64,000 nucleotides of DNA from Haloarcula salina. Its GTDB lineage: Archaea > Halobacteriota > Halobacteria > Halobacteriales > Haloarculaceae. Shown here in pieces: positions 16,891 to 25,309 of this stretch. The position numbers and the translations under genes are program-made. Each line of letters opens with the position of its first letter. Position 1 is the first letter of the stretch. The stretch is taken from positions 372,001-436,000 of the forward strand of contig NZ_WRXL01000001.1 of the NCBI RefSeq assembly GCF_010119195.1, written 5' to 3'. The notes under the pieces were generated by a model that saw nothing but the letters and a program-made list of their open reading frames with translations, searched no databases and was not told where the DNA came from.

Positions 16891-17592
16891 ATGTGTGGCC
16901 GCTACAGCCTGTTCGCCCCGCCGGCCGACATCGAGGAGCGCTTCGACGCCGCCTTCGACTTCGAGTTCGCGCCGCGGTACAACGCCGCCCCGAGTCAGGC
17001 GCTCCCGGTGATCGCGAGCGAGGAGCCCGAGACGCTCCAGCGGATGCAGTGGGGCCTGATCCCGTCGTGGGCCGAGTCCCGATCGGACCACGGCTACATC
17101 AACGCCCGCGCCGAGACGCTGGCCGAGAAGCGCTCGTTCGCCGAGGCCTACGAGTCGCGGCGCTGTCTCGTCCCGGCCGACGGCTTCTACGAGTGGGTCG
17201 AAGAAGACGGTGGGAAACAGCCCTATCGGGTGGCGCTGCCCGACGACGACCTGTTCGCGATGGCGGGCCTGTACGAGCGGTGGGAACCGCCACAGCGCCA
17301 GACCGGGCTCGGCGAGTTCGGCGCGAGCGGGGTCGGTGACGGCCAGGACGACGTGATCGAATCGTTCACTATCGTCACCACGGAGCCGAACGAGACCGTT
17401 TCCGCCCTCCACCACCGGATGGCCGTCGTCCTCGCGCCGGAGGAGGAGGCGCTGTGGCTCCGCGGGAGCGTCGCGGAGGCGAAGTCGCTGCTCGATCCCT
17501 ACGACGGTCCGATGCGGACCTATCCGGTGTCGACGGCGGTCAACGACCCCGGCAACGACTCGCCGGCACTGATCGAAGAAGTCGGAACGTGA
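16891..17592 (+). CDS. SOS response-associated peptidase YedK/HMCES
   Basis: 233-residue SRAP protein that crosslinks to abasic sites in single-stranded DNA through its N-terminal cysteine and shields them from cleavage. After Met removal Cys2 is the nucleophile (MCGRYSLF). Also seen: PRYNAAPSQ with the conserved Asn, WGLIPSWA, INARAETL, PADGFYEW with the catalytic Glu, and ALHHRM with the active-site His. The family usually has a Pro after HxRM; here it is Ala. The start is fixed by the need for Met-Cys; an earlier in-frame start would bury the nucleophile and is rejected. A TATA-like GTTTATC lies about 30 nt upstream. Confidence 0.93.
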   Translation: MCGRYSLFAPPADIEERFDAAFDFEFAPRYNAAPSQALPVIASEEPETLQRMQWGLIPSWAESRSDHGYINARAETLAEKRSFAEAYESRRCLVPADGFYEWVEEDGGKQPYRVALPDDDLFAMAGLYERWEPPQRQTGLGEFGASGVGDGQDDVIESFTIVTTEPNETVSALHHRMAVVLAPEEEALWLRGSVAEAKSLLDPYDGPMRTYPVSTAVNDPGNDSPALIEEVGT

Positions 17593-17607
17593 GCGGTCGC
17601 GGTCGGC

Positions 17608-17736
17608 TCACTCGCTCGCGGCGTGCTGGCGCTTGAAGTGGTACACCATCTGCCAGAGCGCGTCCTCGTCGGCCTTGCTTCCGGCGGCGGCTCGAAGTTG
17701 GCGGTACAGCCCCTCGGAGACGTCGATCTCGGGCAT
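17608..17736 (-). CDS. 42-residue antitoxin-like small protein
   Basis: Very short gene: it starts MPEIDVSEGLYRQLRAA and ends MVYHFKRQHAASE. A short beta strand with alternating residues followed by two helices looks like the ribbon-helix-helix antitoxin type that is common as single small proteins in haloarchaea. No toxin gene is adjacent: one side has the YedK-like gene, the other cysteine synthase. TTTATC on the minus strand about 25 nt before the ATG fits a leaderless start. Confidence 0.6.
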   Translation of the reverse strand: MPEIDVSEGLYRQLRAAAGSKADEDALWQMVYHFKRQHAASE

Positions 17737-17855
17737 CACCGGAGAAGTGGCACTCAGAATAGATAAAGTTCCGGAGACTCGGAACCGAGTGAACAGTTCG
17801 ACCCGCAGTTTTCGGGGTGTGGAGTTACGGCGGCCACTCCGCTACACCCGGGCGT

Positions 17856-18785
17856 ATGCAGACTCTCGCAGAGCGAGACGGTGCTGTGGCGTCCAGTGTG
17901 ACGGATCTCATCGGCGACACGCCGCTGGTCTGTCTCGACGCCTTCGCCGACACTCTCTTTGGAAAGGTCGAGGCCGCGAACCCCTACTCGGTCAAGGACC
18001 GCATCGCGCTGTACATGGTCGAGGCGGCCGCCGAGTCGGGCGAACTCCCCGACGGCGGGACCGTGGTCGAGGCGACCAGCGGCAACACCGGCATCGGCCT
18101 CGCCGCCGTCAGCGCCGCCCGGGGGTACGACTGCGTGCTGACGATGCCAGAGTCGATGAGCGAGGAGCGCCGCCGTCTGCTCGCGGCGCTCGGCGCGGAC
18201 CTCGAACTCACGCCGGCCGACGACGGCATGAGCGGTGCCATCGAACGCGCGGACGAACTGGCGAGCGCCCCCGACGCGGTTCGCGCGCGGCAGTTCGAGA
18301 ACGAGGCCAATCCGCGTGCCCACCGCGAGACGACCGGGCCGGAGATCTGGCGGGACACCGACGGCGACGTGGACGCGGTCGTCGCCGGCGTCGGGACCGG
18401 CGGCACGATCACCGGCATCTCCGAGTACGTCGAGGAGGAGGTCGGGGCCGACCTCACCTCGGTCGCAGTCGAACCCGAGTCCTCGAAGCTCCTCTCCGCC
18501 GACGACCCGGACAGCCACGAGATACAGGGCATCGGCCCGGGGTTCGTCCCCGACATTCTCCGGACGGACCTCCTCGACGAGGTGCGCACGGCGAGCAAGG
18601 ACGAGGCCGTCGCGGCGGCCCGGCGGCTCGCGAGCGAGGCGGGGCTCATGGTCGGCATCTCGTCGGGCGCGGCGCTGCACGCGGCCGCCGACTACGCCCG
18701 CGACAATCCCGACGAGACGGTGGTCGTCGTCCTCCCGGACACCGGCGAGCGCTACCTCTCGACCGACCTCTGGGGCGGCGACTGA
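17856..18785 (+). CDS. cysK: Cysteine synthase, PLP-dependent
   Basis: 309-residue fold-type II PLP enzyme, normal CysK length. It replaces the acetyl group of O-acetylserine (or a related activated serine) with sulfide. Seen: NPYSVKDRIAL with the Schiff-base Lys near residue 45, TSGNTGIGLA that holds substrate near 75, GVGTGGTITGIS that binds the PLP phosphate near 180, and GISSGAAL with the Ser that contacts the pyridine nitrogen near 265. Bacterial enzymes have KPR or similar after the Lys region; the RPETTGPEIW loop is represented by HRETTGPEIW. No cysE-like acetyltransferase is in the window, so the donor is not known. Confidence 0.92.
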   Translation: MQTLAERDGAVASSVTDLIGDTPLVCLDAFADTLFGKVEAANPYSVKDRIALYMVEAAAESGELPDGGTVVEATSGNTGIGLAAVSAARGYDCVLTMPESMSEERRRLLAALGADLELTPADDGMSGAIERADELASAPDAVRARQFENEANPRAHRETTGPEIWRDTDGDVDAVVAGVGTGGTITGISEYVEEEVGADLTSVAVEPESSKLLSADDPDSHEIQGIGPGFVPDILRTDLLDEVRTASKDEAVAAARRLASEAGLMVGISSGAALHAAADYARDNPDETVVVVLPDTGERYLSTDLWGGD

Positions 18786-18792
18786 GCGCGAC

Positions 18793-19209
18793 TCACCGGA
18801 CGAACTCGTGCGGGTCCGTGTCCTCGGTCAGCACCCGCCCGTCGTCCCCGCTCTCGAACGCCTCGCCGGCCAGCATGAGGTACAGGGAAGACCCGGTAGC
18901 GAGGAGGACGCCGGCGAGCGGGACCGCGACCGTCGAGCCCGTCAACAGGGGGAGCAACTGGACGACGGCGAGACCGCCGAACGCGACGACGCCGACCCAG
19001 CGGCTCCACGGTTTCCTGAGCGCGAGCCCGACACCGGCGGGAACGAGGAGGAGGCCCAGCACGGCCTGGCTGACTGCGAGAACGAGCGCGCCCGGCGACC
19101 CGAGTGACGAGACGAGTCCCAGGACCCCCGACAGCGTGTGGACGGCACCGAGTCCGAGCGCCAGCGCCGCGACGGCGTAGAGGCCCGCCTCGCCGTGATC
19201 GTCGACCAT
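18793..19209 (-). CDS. Four-helix membrane protein of unknown function
   Basis: 138 residues with four hydrophobic helices and charged ends (MVDDHGEAG and ESGDDGRVLTEDTDPHEF). The pattern GLGAVHTLSGVLGL... VPAGVGLALRKPWSRWVG resembles the small DoxX/DUF2127-like haloarchaeal membrane families but I cannot name one. GCATTTATTTC on the minus strand about 25 nt before the ATG is a good TATA candidate. A longer open frame exists upstream but runs into the aIF2-beta gene. Confidence 0.72.
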   Translation of the reverse strand: MVDDHGEAGLYAVAALALGLGAVHTLSGVLGLVSSLGSPGALVLAVSQAVLGLLLVPAGVGLALRKPWSRWVGVVAFGGLAVVQLLPLLTGSTVAVPLAGVLLATGSSLYLMLAGEAFESGDDGRVLTEDTDPHEFVR

Positions 19210-19270
19210 AGTCCAAAACTGAGCAGCTGAAATAAATGCTTTCTGTGGCGACCGCCGCCCGGAGAGCGGC

Positions 19271-19882
19271 CTACTGGACGCGGCCGAACGCCAGCGTCCC
19301 GCTGATGCTCTCGATGTAGGCGGTGACGACCTGGCCCTCGCGCGCGCCGGAGACGAAGATGGTGTACTTGCCCTTCTCGGCGACGCCGTCGCCCTCGCGG
19401 CCGGTGCCGGTGATCTTGACCTCGTAGGTCTCGCCCTCTTCGAGCGTCGGGCGGTTCTGCTGGGTGTTCGAGCGCGCGCCCTTCTCGACCGGGCGGAACG
19501 CACCACAGGCCTGACAGCGGAGCATGTCGACGCCGTCCTCGGTCTTGAGGACGGTGTCGGGCAGGCCACACTCCGAACAGGTGACGTACTCGGCGACGTA
19601 GGCGTCGATGGCCGCCTGGAAGTCGGCGGTGTCGAACGACCCGTTGTAGCGGGCCTCGCCGCCGTCGAACTGGCCGTTGGTCCCGAACTCGCGCTGGATG
19701 GCGCGGTGGAGGTGCTGGGCGTCGCGGGAGACGGCGTCCGCGATGGCCCCGAGGTTCGTCAGCCGCGTGAACGCCCCGTCGGTCTGGCCCTCGGGGTCCG
19801 GAATCGACAGCCGGTCACCGGATTCCCTGGGCTGGTCTGGCAACACGTCGTACGCTCGCTGGAGCGCTGCGTCGTAGTTCAT
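19271..19882 (-). CDS. Translation initiation factor aIF2 subunit beta with C-terminal TRAM domain
   Basis: 203 residues. The first 140 are aIF2-beta: NLGAIADAVSRDAQHLHRAIQREF and the zinc-binding CSECGLPDTVL with RCQACGAFRPV (CxxC...CxxC), which sits in the ternary complex with GTP and initiator tRNA. The last 55 residues (EEGETYEVKITGTGREGDGVAEK to SISGTLAFGRVQ) form a TRAM domain, a small RNA-binding barrel. Non-halophilic aIF2-beta ends after the zinc domain at about 140 residues, so this is a fusion. Zinc-Cys spacing is intact. A TATA-like TTTACG lies about 28 nt before the ATG. Confidence 0.93.
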   Translation of the reverse strand: MNYDAALQRAYDVLPDQPRESGDRLSIPDPEGQTDGAFTRLTNLGAIADAVSRDAQHLHRAIQREFGTNGQFDGGEARYNGSFDTADFQAAIDAYVAEYVTCSECGLPDTVLKTEDGVDMLRCQACGAFRPVEKGARSNTQQNRPTLEEGETYEVKITGTGREGDGVAEKGKYTIFVSGAREGQVVTAYIESISGTLAFGRVQ

Positions 19883-19979
19883 ACGTATTCGACGGCGCTG
19901 GCACGTAAATGGATTCCGTCACGACCGCACGATATTCACTGCCAGTGACATTATTAGGCTGACGAACGAACGGAGGCGC

Positions 19980-20372
19980 ATGGAGCCTACAGAGGACCCC
20001 GGCGAGACGAGCGAGGGAGCGCCGCTCTCGGCGGACCGCCTCGACGGACTGCTGCGGGCGTTCTCGGCCGAACACCGCCGGATGGTCGTCACCTACCTCG
20101 CCCAGCACGACTCGGCGTCGGTCGAGGAGCTCACCGACGTCGTCGTCGGCTGGTCGCAGACCAGCGACGGGTCTGCCGACGCCGATGAGAGCTGGCTCCA
20201 GACCTACTCGGACCTCTATCACCACCACCTCCCGGCGCTCGCCGACGCGGGACTGGTCGAGTACGACCCGGACACCGAGACGGCGACACTGGAGTCGCTC
20301 TCGGACCCGGCGTCGGATCTCCACTCGACGATAACCGAGCTGGCCCGCGTCGGCCGTAGCGAGGACGAGTGA
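19980..20372 (+). CDS. Winged-helix DNA-binding protein (DUF7344 type)
   Basis: 130-residue acidic protein. The pattern LSADRLDGLLRAFSAEHRRMVVTYLAQ, then SVEELTDVVVGW and HHHLPALADAGLVEYD is a haloarchaeal winged helix of the DUF7344 kind, in which HHHLPxLxxAGLVEYD forms the recognition helix and wing. ATTATTAG lies about 25 nt before the ATG. The next gene, a DICT sensor, follows after 6 nt on the same strand, so the two probably form a sensor-regulator pair. DNA target unknown. Confidence 0.83.
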   Translation: MEPTEDPGETSEGAPLSADRLDGLLRAFSAEHRRMVVTYLAQHDSASVEELTDVVVGWSQTSDGSADADESWLQTYSDLYHHHLPALADAGLVEYDPDTETATLESLSDPASDLHSTITELARVGRSEDE

Positions 20373-20378
20373 TCGACG

Positions 20379-21128
20379 ATGACGGTGCGAGAGCTGCTCG
20401 ACCGGTTCGAGCGGACCGGGCTGCGGCTGACGGTGTACGGCCCGGAGCCCGACGCGGCGATCACCGAACGGCTCTCGTCACAGCACGTCGCGGTCGACTG
20501 GCAAGTGCTGCCGACAGCGCCGTCCGAAGCCTTCGTCGTCATTCGAGATCAGAGCGGGTTCGCCGGTGTAGTCCGCCTCGACGACTTGCGGGCGTTCCTG
20601 TCGGATCCGCCGCCGATCGAGAGCGAACTGGGTCCGACGAACACCGGCGAGTGCGGAGCGGACGAGACGGCGTCCGACGAGCCCGTCCAGCGGGTCCTCG
20701 AAACGCTCACGAACGTCCCCATATCCACGCTGCGGCGGCCGCAGTTGCTCGCCACGGCACACGAGTTCGAGGACCGGGCCTACCGCGTCGGACGCGGAAC
20801 GCTCCGGGTGAGCTTCCAGTCGCTGTCGCGGTTTCGCGCCCAGTTCGAGCGCTATCGGCACCTCGCCGACGACACGGCGCTCGACATCCACGTCTACGGA
20901 CGGAGGGACTGGTATCCGCCGTCGATACCCGGCGTGACGGTTCACGCGGTCTCCGACGACGAGATCGAGCGCCTGTGGCTGCTCGCCTTCGACGGGGGCG
21001 GCGACGACGACCGCAAGTGCGCGCTCGTCGCCGAAGATCTCGGTGACGATCGATTCCGCGGGTTCTGGACGTACGACGCTGCAGTGGTCGACGAGGTCAT
21101 GGCCGAACTGGCCGCCGTCGACGGCTGA
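20379..21128 (+). CDS. DICT sensory domain protein
   Basis: 249 residues. The N-terminal half (RELLDRFERTGLRLTVYGP ... AFVVIRDQSGFAGVVRL) and the C-terminal half (RVGRGTLRVSFQSLSRF ... LDIHVYGRRDW) match the DICT domain found next to GGDEF, EAL and two-component proteins in bacteria and common as stand-alone proteins in haloarchaea. No output domain is fused, so signalling would go through a partner, most simply the winged-helix protein encoded 6 nt upstream. The sensed signal is unknown; light or redox roles have been proposed for DICT proteins from context only. Confidence 0.8.
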   Translation: MTVRELLDRFERTGLRLTVYGPEPDAAITERLSSQHVAVDWQVLPTAPSEAFVVIRDQSGFAGVVRLDDLRAFLSDPPPIESELGPTNTGECGADETASDEPVQRVLETLTNVPISTLRRPQLLATAHEFEDRAYRVGRGTLRVSFQSLSRFRAQFERYRHLADDTALDIHVYGRRDWYPPSIPGVTVHAVSDDEIERLWLLAFDGGGDDDRKCALVAEDLGDDRFRGFWTYDAAVVDEVMAELAAVDG

Positions 21129-21157
21129 GCGCCGTTCTCGCGACGAGGCGTCCCCGC

Positions 21158-22285
21158 TCACTCCTCACACGAGAGGGGGACCCGGAGCCCCGCGCCGGCG
21201 CGCTCGACGGGCGTATCGAAGGGGTCCGAGCGCGCTCGCATCGTCGCCCGGAGCCACGCCGCGGCGTCCGGTCCCGCCTCGACCACCTGCGCGTACTCGT
21301 TCTCGACCGGGACGAGTCGGAGCGCAGCGAGCGTCCCGTCCGCGACGCGGAGTTCGAACAGGAAGCTCCGATCGTTGCGGTAGCCGTCCTTGATCGCGTA
21401 GTCGTCGACGAAGTTGCCGGTGTCGTACATGATCGGCCGGCCGCGGTACACCTCGACGCCCTGGAGGACGTGGGCGCTGTGGCCGTGGACCACGTCGGCT
21501 CCGCGGTCGACGAGCCAGCGGGCGAACGACCGCCGGGTCTCCGTGGGCTCGGTCACCCAGTTCGGGCCCCAGTGGGCGGTGACGACGAGCAGGTCCGGGT
21601 CGGCGTCGCGGGCCGCCGCGAGCGCGCCGCCGACGCGCCGCCGGGTGAGCGGATGGGACGGGTCGAGCGGCGCGTAAGCCGTTCCGGGGCCGTCCCGTCC
21701 GGCCGCGTAGCTCGGCGACTGGTCGGTGACGGCGACGACGGCGACCGAGAGCCCGCCGATCTCGACCACCGCGGGCTCGAACGCGGCCGCTCTGTCGGCC
21801 CCCGCACCGGTCGCGGCGACGCCGCCGTCCGCGAGGTGCGCCGGCGTGTCGGTCAGCGCTCCGGGACCGAAATCGAGCAGGTGGTTGTTCGCCAGTCCCG
21901 CGCACGTCACGCCGGCGCGGGCGAGCGCCGGGACGGCCCAGTCGGGGGTCGCCCGGAAGTGGAAGGTCCGGCCCGGCCGCGGGTCGCCCCGCGTCGAGAC
22001 GCAGCACTCGAGGTTCGCAACGAGGCCGTCGAGCGAGCGCAGTCGGTCGAGCGTCGACCCCCAGACGGCGGTCGGCCCGTCGGGGTCGTCGCGCCAGCGC
22101 TGGTCGACGCTCCGGCCGAGCATCACGTCGCCGACGAAGCCGATGCGGAGCGCGTCGTCGGTGGGAACCGACGGCGGGCACGTCACGCCGACCTCGCTCG
22201 AACCGCCGAGACAGCCGGCGAGACCGCCGACTCCGGCGAGAGCGAGTCCGGCCCGCGAGGCGTCCGCGAGAACGCGCCGTCGCAT
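21158..22285 (-). CDS. CapA/PgsA-like metallophosphatase lipoprotein
   Basis: 375-residue CapA-family protein, the calcineurin-like fold used in poly-gamma-glutamate export and in other surface roles. Signal: MRRRVLADASRAGL... GGLAGCLGG, a twin-arginine region with a lipobox (LAGC). Metal-site motifs: RIGFVGDVMLGRSVD near residue 40, GLVANLECCV near 80, LANNHLLDFGPGAL near 125, HWGPNW near 220 and GHSAHVLQGVEVYRG near 255. No capB or capC genes are near, so a free-standing outer-surface hydrolase is more likely than polyglutamate synthesis. The start at MRRR is preferred over an in-frame GTG six codons upstream. Confidence 0.82.
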   Translation of the reverse strand: MRRRVLADASRAGLALAGVGGLAGCLGGSSEVGVTCPPSVPTDDALRIGFVGDVMLGRSVDQRWRDDPDGPTAVWGSTLDRLRSLDGLVANLECCVSTRGDPRPGRTFHFRATPDWAVPALARAGVTCAGLANNHLLDFGPGALTDTPAHLADGGVAATGAGADRAAAFEPAVVEIGGLSVAVVAVTDQSPSYAAGRDGPGTAYAPLDPSHPLTRRRVGGALAAARDADPDLLVVTAHWGPNWVTEPTETRRSFARWLVDRGADVVHGHSAHVLQGVEVYRGRPIMYDTGNFVDDYAIKDGYRNDRSFLFELRVADGTLAALRLVPVENEYAQVVEAGPDAAAWLRATMRARSDPFDTPVERAGAGLRVPLSCEE

Positions 22286-22339
22286 CGGAGACACGTAGAC
22301 CACTGAGGGTCTGACGGCTCTTGAATCTCTGGCCGTCGG

Positions 22340-23461
22340 TCAGTGCCCGTCGACGACGTGCGCGTCGCCCGGGTCGAAGCCGACGGTCACCGTCCCCTCG
22401 GGCGGGTCTTCGGCCCGAAGCAGAATCTCGCGGCCGACCCAGTCGAGGTGGACGCGCGTGGTCTCGCCGAGGAACTCCGCGCTCGTCACGTCCGCCGTCA
22501 GTTCGTTCCGGCCGGCGTCGACGGCGAGGCGCTCCGGGCGGACGCAGACGGTGAGTCGGTCTCGAACGGTGACCGACGCGGCGTCCGCGTCGGCGTCGAG
22601 CGCGACGGTGAACGTCGCGTCGCCGACGGCCACGTCCGCAAGCCGCCGCCCGTCGTCGGTCCGCACCGCCGTCACGTCGCCAGTGAAGACGTTGTTGTCG
22701 CCGACGAACGTCGCCACGAACTCGGTCGCCGGCCGGCGGTAGACGGTCCGCGGCGGGGCGACCTGCTCGGCGCGCCCGTCGTTCAGCACCGCCACCCGGT
22801 CGGACACGGCCAGCGCCTCCTCCTGGTCGTGGGTGACGTAGACGGTCGTGATGCCGAGTTCCTGCTGGATCTCGCGGACCTGCACGCGGAGGCGCTCGCG
22901 GAGTTTGGCGTCGAGGGCGCTCATCGGTTCGTCGAGCAGGAGCACGTCCGGGCCGGGGGCGAGCGCGCGGGCCATCGCCACCCGCTGCTGCTGGCCGCCC
23001 GAGAGCGTGTCGGGGTCGCGGTCCGCCATCCCGCCGAGGTCCACCAGGTCGAGCAGGTCGGCCACGCGCTCCTCGGCGCTGCCACCGCCGGGCGGGTCGG
23101 TGAATCGGAGCCCGTACGCGACGTTCTCGCCGACGGCCATGTGCGGAAACAGCGCGTAGTTCTGGAACACGACGCCCACGTCGCGGTCCTCCGGCGGGAC
23201 GCCGGCGACGGACTCGCCGCCGAATCGGACCGTCCCCGCCGTCGGTTCCTCGAAGCCGGCGATCAGCCGGAGCGTCGTCGTCTTGCCACAGCCCGACGGG
23301 CCGACGAGCGTGAAGAACTCCCCCTCTCGCACCGACAGTGAGAGGTCCGAGACGGCGGTCGTCTCGCCGTAGCGCCGCGTGACGCCGTCGAGGGAGACGG
23401 CGGGCGGTCCATCGTCCCCGCCGTCCTCGCCCGGCGGGCGCTCAGAAGCCAACGTCCTCAC
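22340..23461 (-). CDS. Thiamine-type ABC transporter ATPase
   Basis: 373-residue ATPase with GPSGCGKTTTLR (Walker A), LSGGQQQRVAMARAL (signature), VLLLDEPMSALD (Walker B), and THDQEEAL (switch His), followed by a C-terminal TOBE-type domain. It energises import of the substrate delivered by the lipoprotein encoded upstream. GTG start at 23461 overlaps the permease end; a TTG three codons later is an alternative. It is the third gene of the minus-strand operon binding protein-permease-ATPase. The substrate is inferred from the binding protein; Fe3+ and sulfate importers share the same ATPase architecture. Confidence 0.88.
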   Translation of the reverse strand: MRTLASERPPGEDGGDDGPPAVSLDGVTRRYGETTAVSDLSLSVREGEFFTLVGPSGCGKTTTLRLIAGFEEPTAGTVRFGGESVAGVPPEDRDVGVVFQNYALFPHMAVGENVAYGLRFTDPPGGGSAEERVADLLDLVDLGGMADRDPDTLSGGQQQRVAMARALAPGPDVLLLDEPMSALDAKLRERLRVQVREIQQELGITTVYVTHDQEEALAVSDRVAVLNDGRAEQVAPPRTVYRRPATEFVATFVGDNNVFTGDVTAVRTDDGRRLADVAVGDATFTVALDADADAASVTVRDRLTVCVRPERLAVDAGRNELTADVTSAEFLGETTRVHLDWVGREILLRAEDPPEGTVTVGFDPGDAHVVDGH

Positions 23462-25301
23462 CCCCCAGGCGGTCGATGAGCAGGAAGCTGACGGTGGTGA
23501 CGACCAACAGGACGACGCCCATCGCCGTCGCCGGGCCGAGCCGGCGGCCGATGAAGCGCTCGATAGCGACGGGCATCGTGAACTGGCTCGTCCCGGAGGC
23601 GAGGACGACCGTCGCCGAGAACTCCCCGATTGAGATGGCGAAGGCGAACGCCGCGCCGGCGACGACGGCGGGCCACACCAGCGGGAGTTCCACGTCCACG
23701 AGCGCCCGAACGCGGGGCGCACCCAGTGCGCGGGCGGACTCGACGAGCGTGCGGTCGACGCCGTCGAGGCCCGGCGCGACGGTGCGGACGACAAAGGGGT
23801 AGCCCGCGACGGCGTGGGCGGCGACGATGGCGACCGCGCCGCCGACGGCCAGTCGCGTCCCGCCGACCTCGACGCCGAAGACGAGGCCGCGGAGGAGTCC
23901 GAGGCCGACGACGATGCCCGACACCGCGAGCGGGGCCATCGCCGCCGCGTCGACCAGTTTTCGCCCGCGGTAGTCCCGCGTCGTGAGGACGGCGACGACG
24001 ACGCCCATCGGGAGCGCGACGGCGAGCGACGCGACGCCGAACAGCAGCGAGTTCCGGACGGCGTCCCACGGCCGGACCTGGAACGAGGCCCCCGTCGTCT
24101 GTCGCTCGACGAGGAACCGGTAGTGCGCGAGCGTCGCCCCCTCCGGCCCGGAGACGCTGGCGAGTATCATGCTCGCGATGGGCGCGACGAAGACGGCCAG
24201 CGCGACGACGGCGTAGCCCGCGAGGCCGACGCGGAGGAGCAGGGCGCGAAGCGACGGCGACGACGGGACGAGCGGCCGGCGCGGGAGCGGCCGAATCCCG
24301 CGCGACCGGACGGTGTGGCGCGCCTCGTAGCGGAGGTAGGCGTACAGCAGCCCGAGCGAGATGCCGAGTTCGATGAGCGCCAGCGCGGCCGCCTCGGCGT
24401 ACTCCAGATCGCGGATGAGGCGGTAGACGAACACCTCGACGGTCGCCAGCTGGAAGCCCCCGAGCGCGAGGACGATCGGGAACGTCGAGAACGTGAACAC
24501 GAACGTCAGCGCCGCGCCCATCAGCACCGACGGGACGAGCTGGGGGGCGACCACGTCGCGGAACGCCCGGAGCGGGCTCGCACCGAGGCTGCGGGCCGTC
24601 TCGACCGCGCTGGCGTCGACGGACTCCCAGGCGGCCGTCGTCACCCGCGCCACCAGCGGCGCGTTGTAGAACGCGTGGGCGACGACGACCGCTTCGAGCG
24701 TGAACAGGAGGTCCACCGGGCCGAGACCGAACGCGCCGAGGACGGCGTTCAGCGTCCCGCGCTGGCCGAAGGTCGCGACGAAGCCGACGGCGACCATGAT
24801 CGACGGCAGGACGAACGGGAGGATGGTCAGCGACCGGAGCGTCCGCCGGCCGGGGAACTCGAAGCGAGCCAGCAGGTACGCCGCGGGCAGCCCGAGCGCC
24901 ACGCTGGCGACCGTCGACAGCGCGGCCTGGTACGCGGTGAAGCCGACGATGCCGAGCCGCCGGTCCGGCGACAGCAGGCCCTCGACGACCGACGCGAGCG
25001 AGTCGCCCGCGAGCAGGCGGGCCGGCTCGCCGAAGTAGAACGGGTCGCTGAGGATATCGAAGAAGACCCGCGCCGTCAGGCGGCCCTCGACGAGGACGCT
25101 GTCGACGAACACCGTCGCCACCGGGTAGTAGAAGACGACGAGCAGCAGGCCGACGGTGGCCGCGGCGAGGGCGACGAGCGCGCGGCGTTCGAGGCGGCCG
25201 CGGAGCGAGCGGCTGTCGCGGTGTTCCCGGTCCCCGCTGGTGGTCGCGTCGGCTGGCGCGCCGTCGTCGCCCTCGGTTCCACCCTCGATAGCGTCGGCCA
25301 C
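23442..25301 (-). CDS. Two-domain ABC transporter permease (ThiP-like)
   Basis: 619 residues with about 12 helices: two permease domains joined in one chain, as in ThiP and the FbpB-type iron permeases. Each half has its EAA-type ATPase-contact loop: VETARSLGASPLRAFRDVV near residue 205 and VESARALGAPRVRALVDVE near 510. The first 50 residues are an acidic cytoplasmic leader (VADAIEGGTEGDDGAPAD). The GTG at 25301 lies 8 nt after the stop of the binding-protein gene and gives this leader; the frame extends far upstream but over the binding-protein gene. It overlaps the ATPase gene by 20 nt. Confidence 0.87.
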   Translation of the reverse strand: MADAIEGGTEGDDGAPADATTSGDREHRDSRSLRGRLERRALVALAAATVGLLLVVFYYPVATVFVDSVLVEGRLTARVFFDILSDPFYFGEPARLLAGDSLASVVEGLLSPDRRLGIVGFTAYQAALSTVASVALGLPAAYLLARFEFPGRRTLRSLTILPFVLPSIMVAVGFVATFGQRGTLNAVLGAFGLGPVDLLFTLEAVVVAHAFYNAPLVARVTTAAWESVDASAVETARSLGASPLRAFRDVVAPQLVPSVLMGAALTFVFTFSTFPIVLALGGFQLATVEVFVYRLIRDLEYAEAAALALIELGISLGLLYAYLRYEARHTVRSRGIRPLPRRPLVPSSPSLRALLLRVGLAGYAVVALAVFVAPIASMILASVSGPEGATLAHYRFLVERQTTGASFQVRPWDAVRNSLLFGVASLAVALPMGVVVAVLTTRDYRGRKLVDAAAMAPLAVSGIVVGLGLLRGLVFGVEVGGTRLAVGGAVAIVAAHAVAGYPFVVRTVAPGLDGVDRTLVESARALGAPRVRALVDVELPLVWPAVVAGAAFAFAISIGEFSATVVLASGTSQFTMPVAIERFIGRRLGPATAMGVVLLVVTTVSFLLIDRLGGEDVGF

Positions 25302-25309
25302 GGTCGGTC

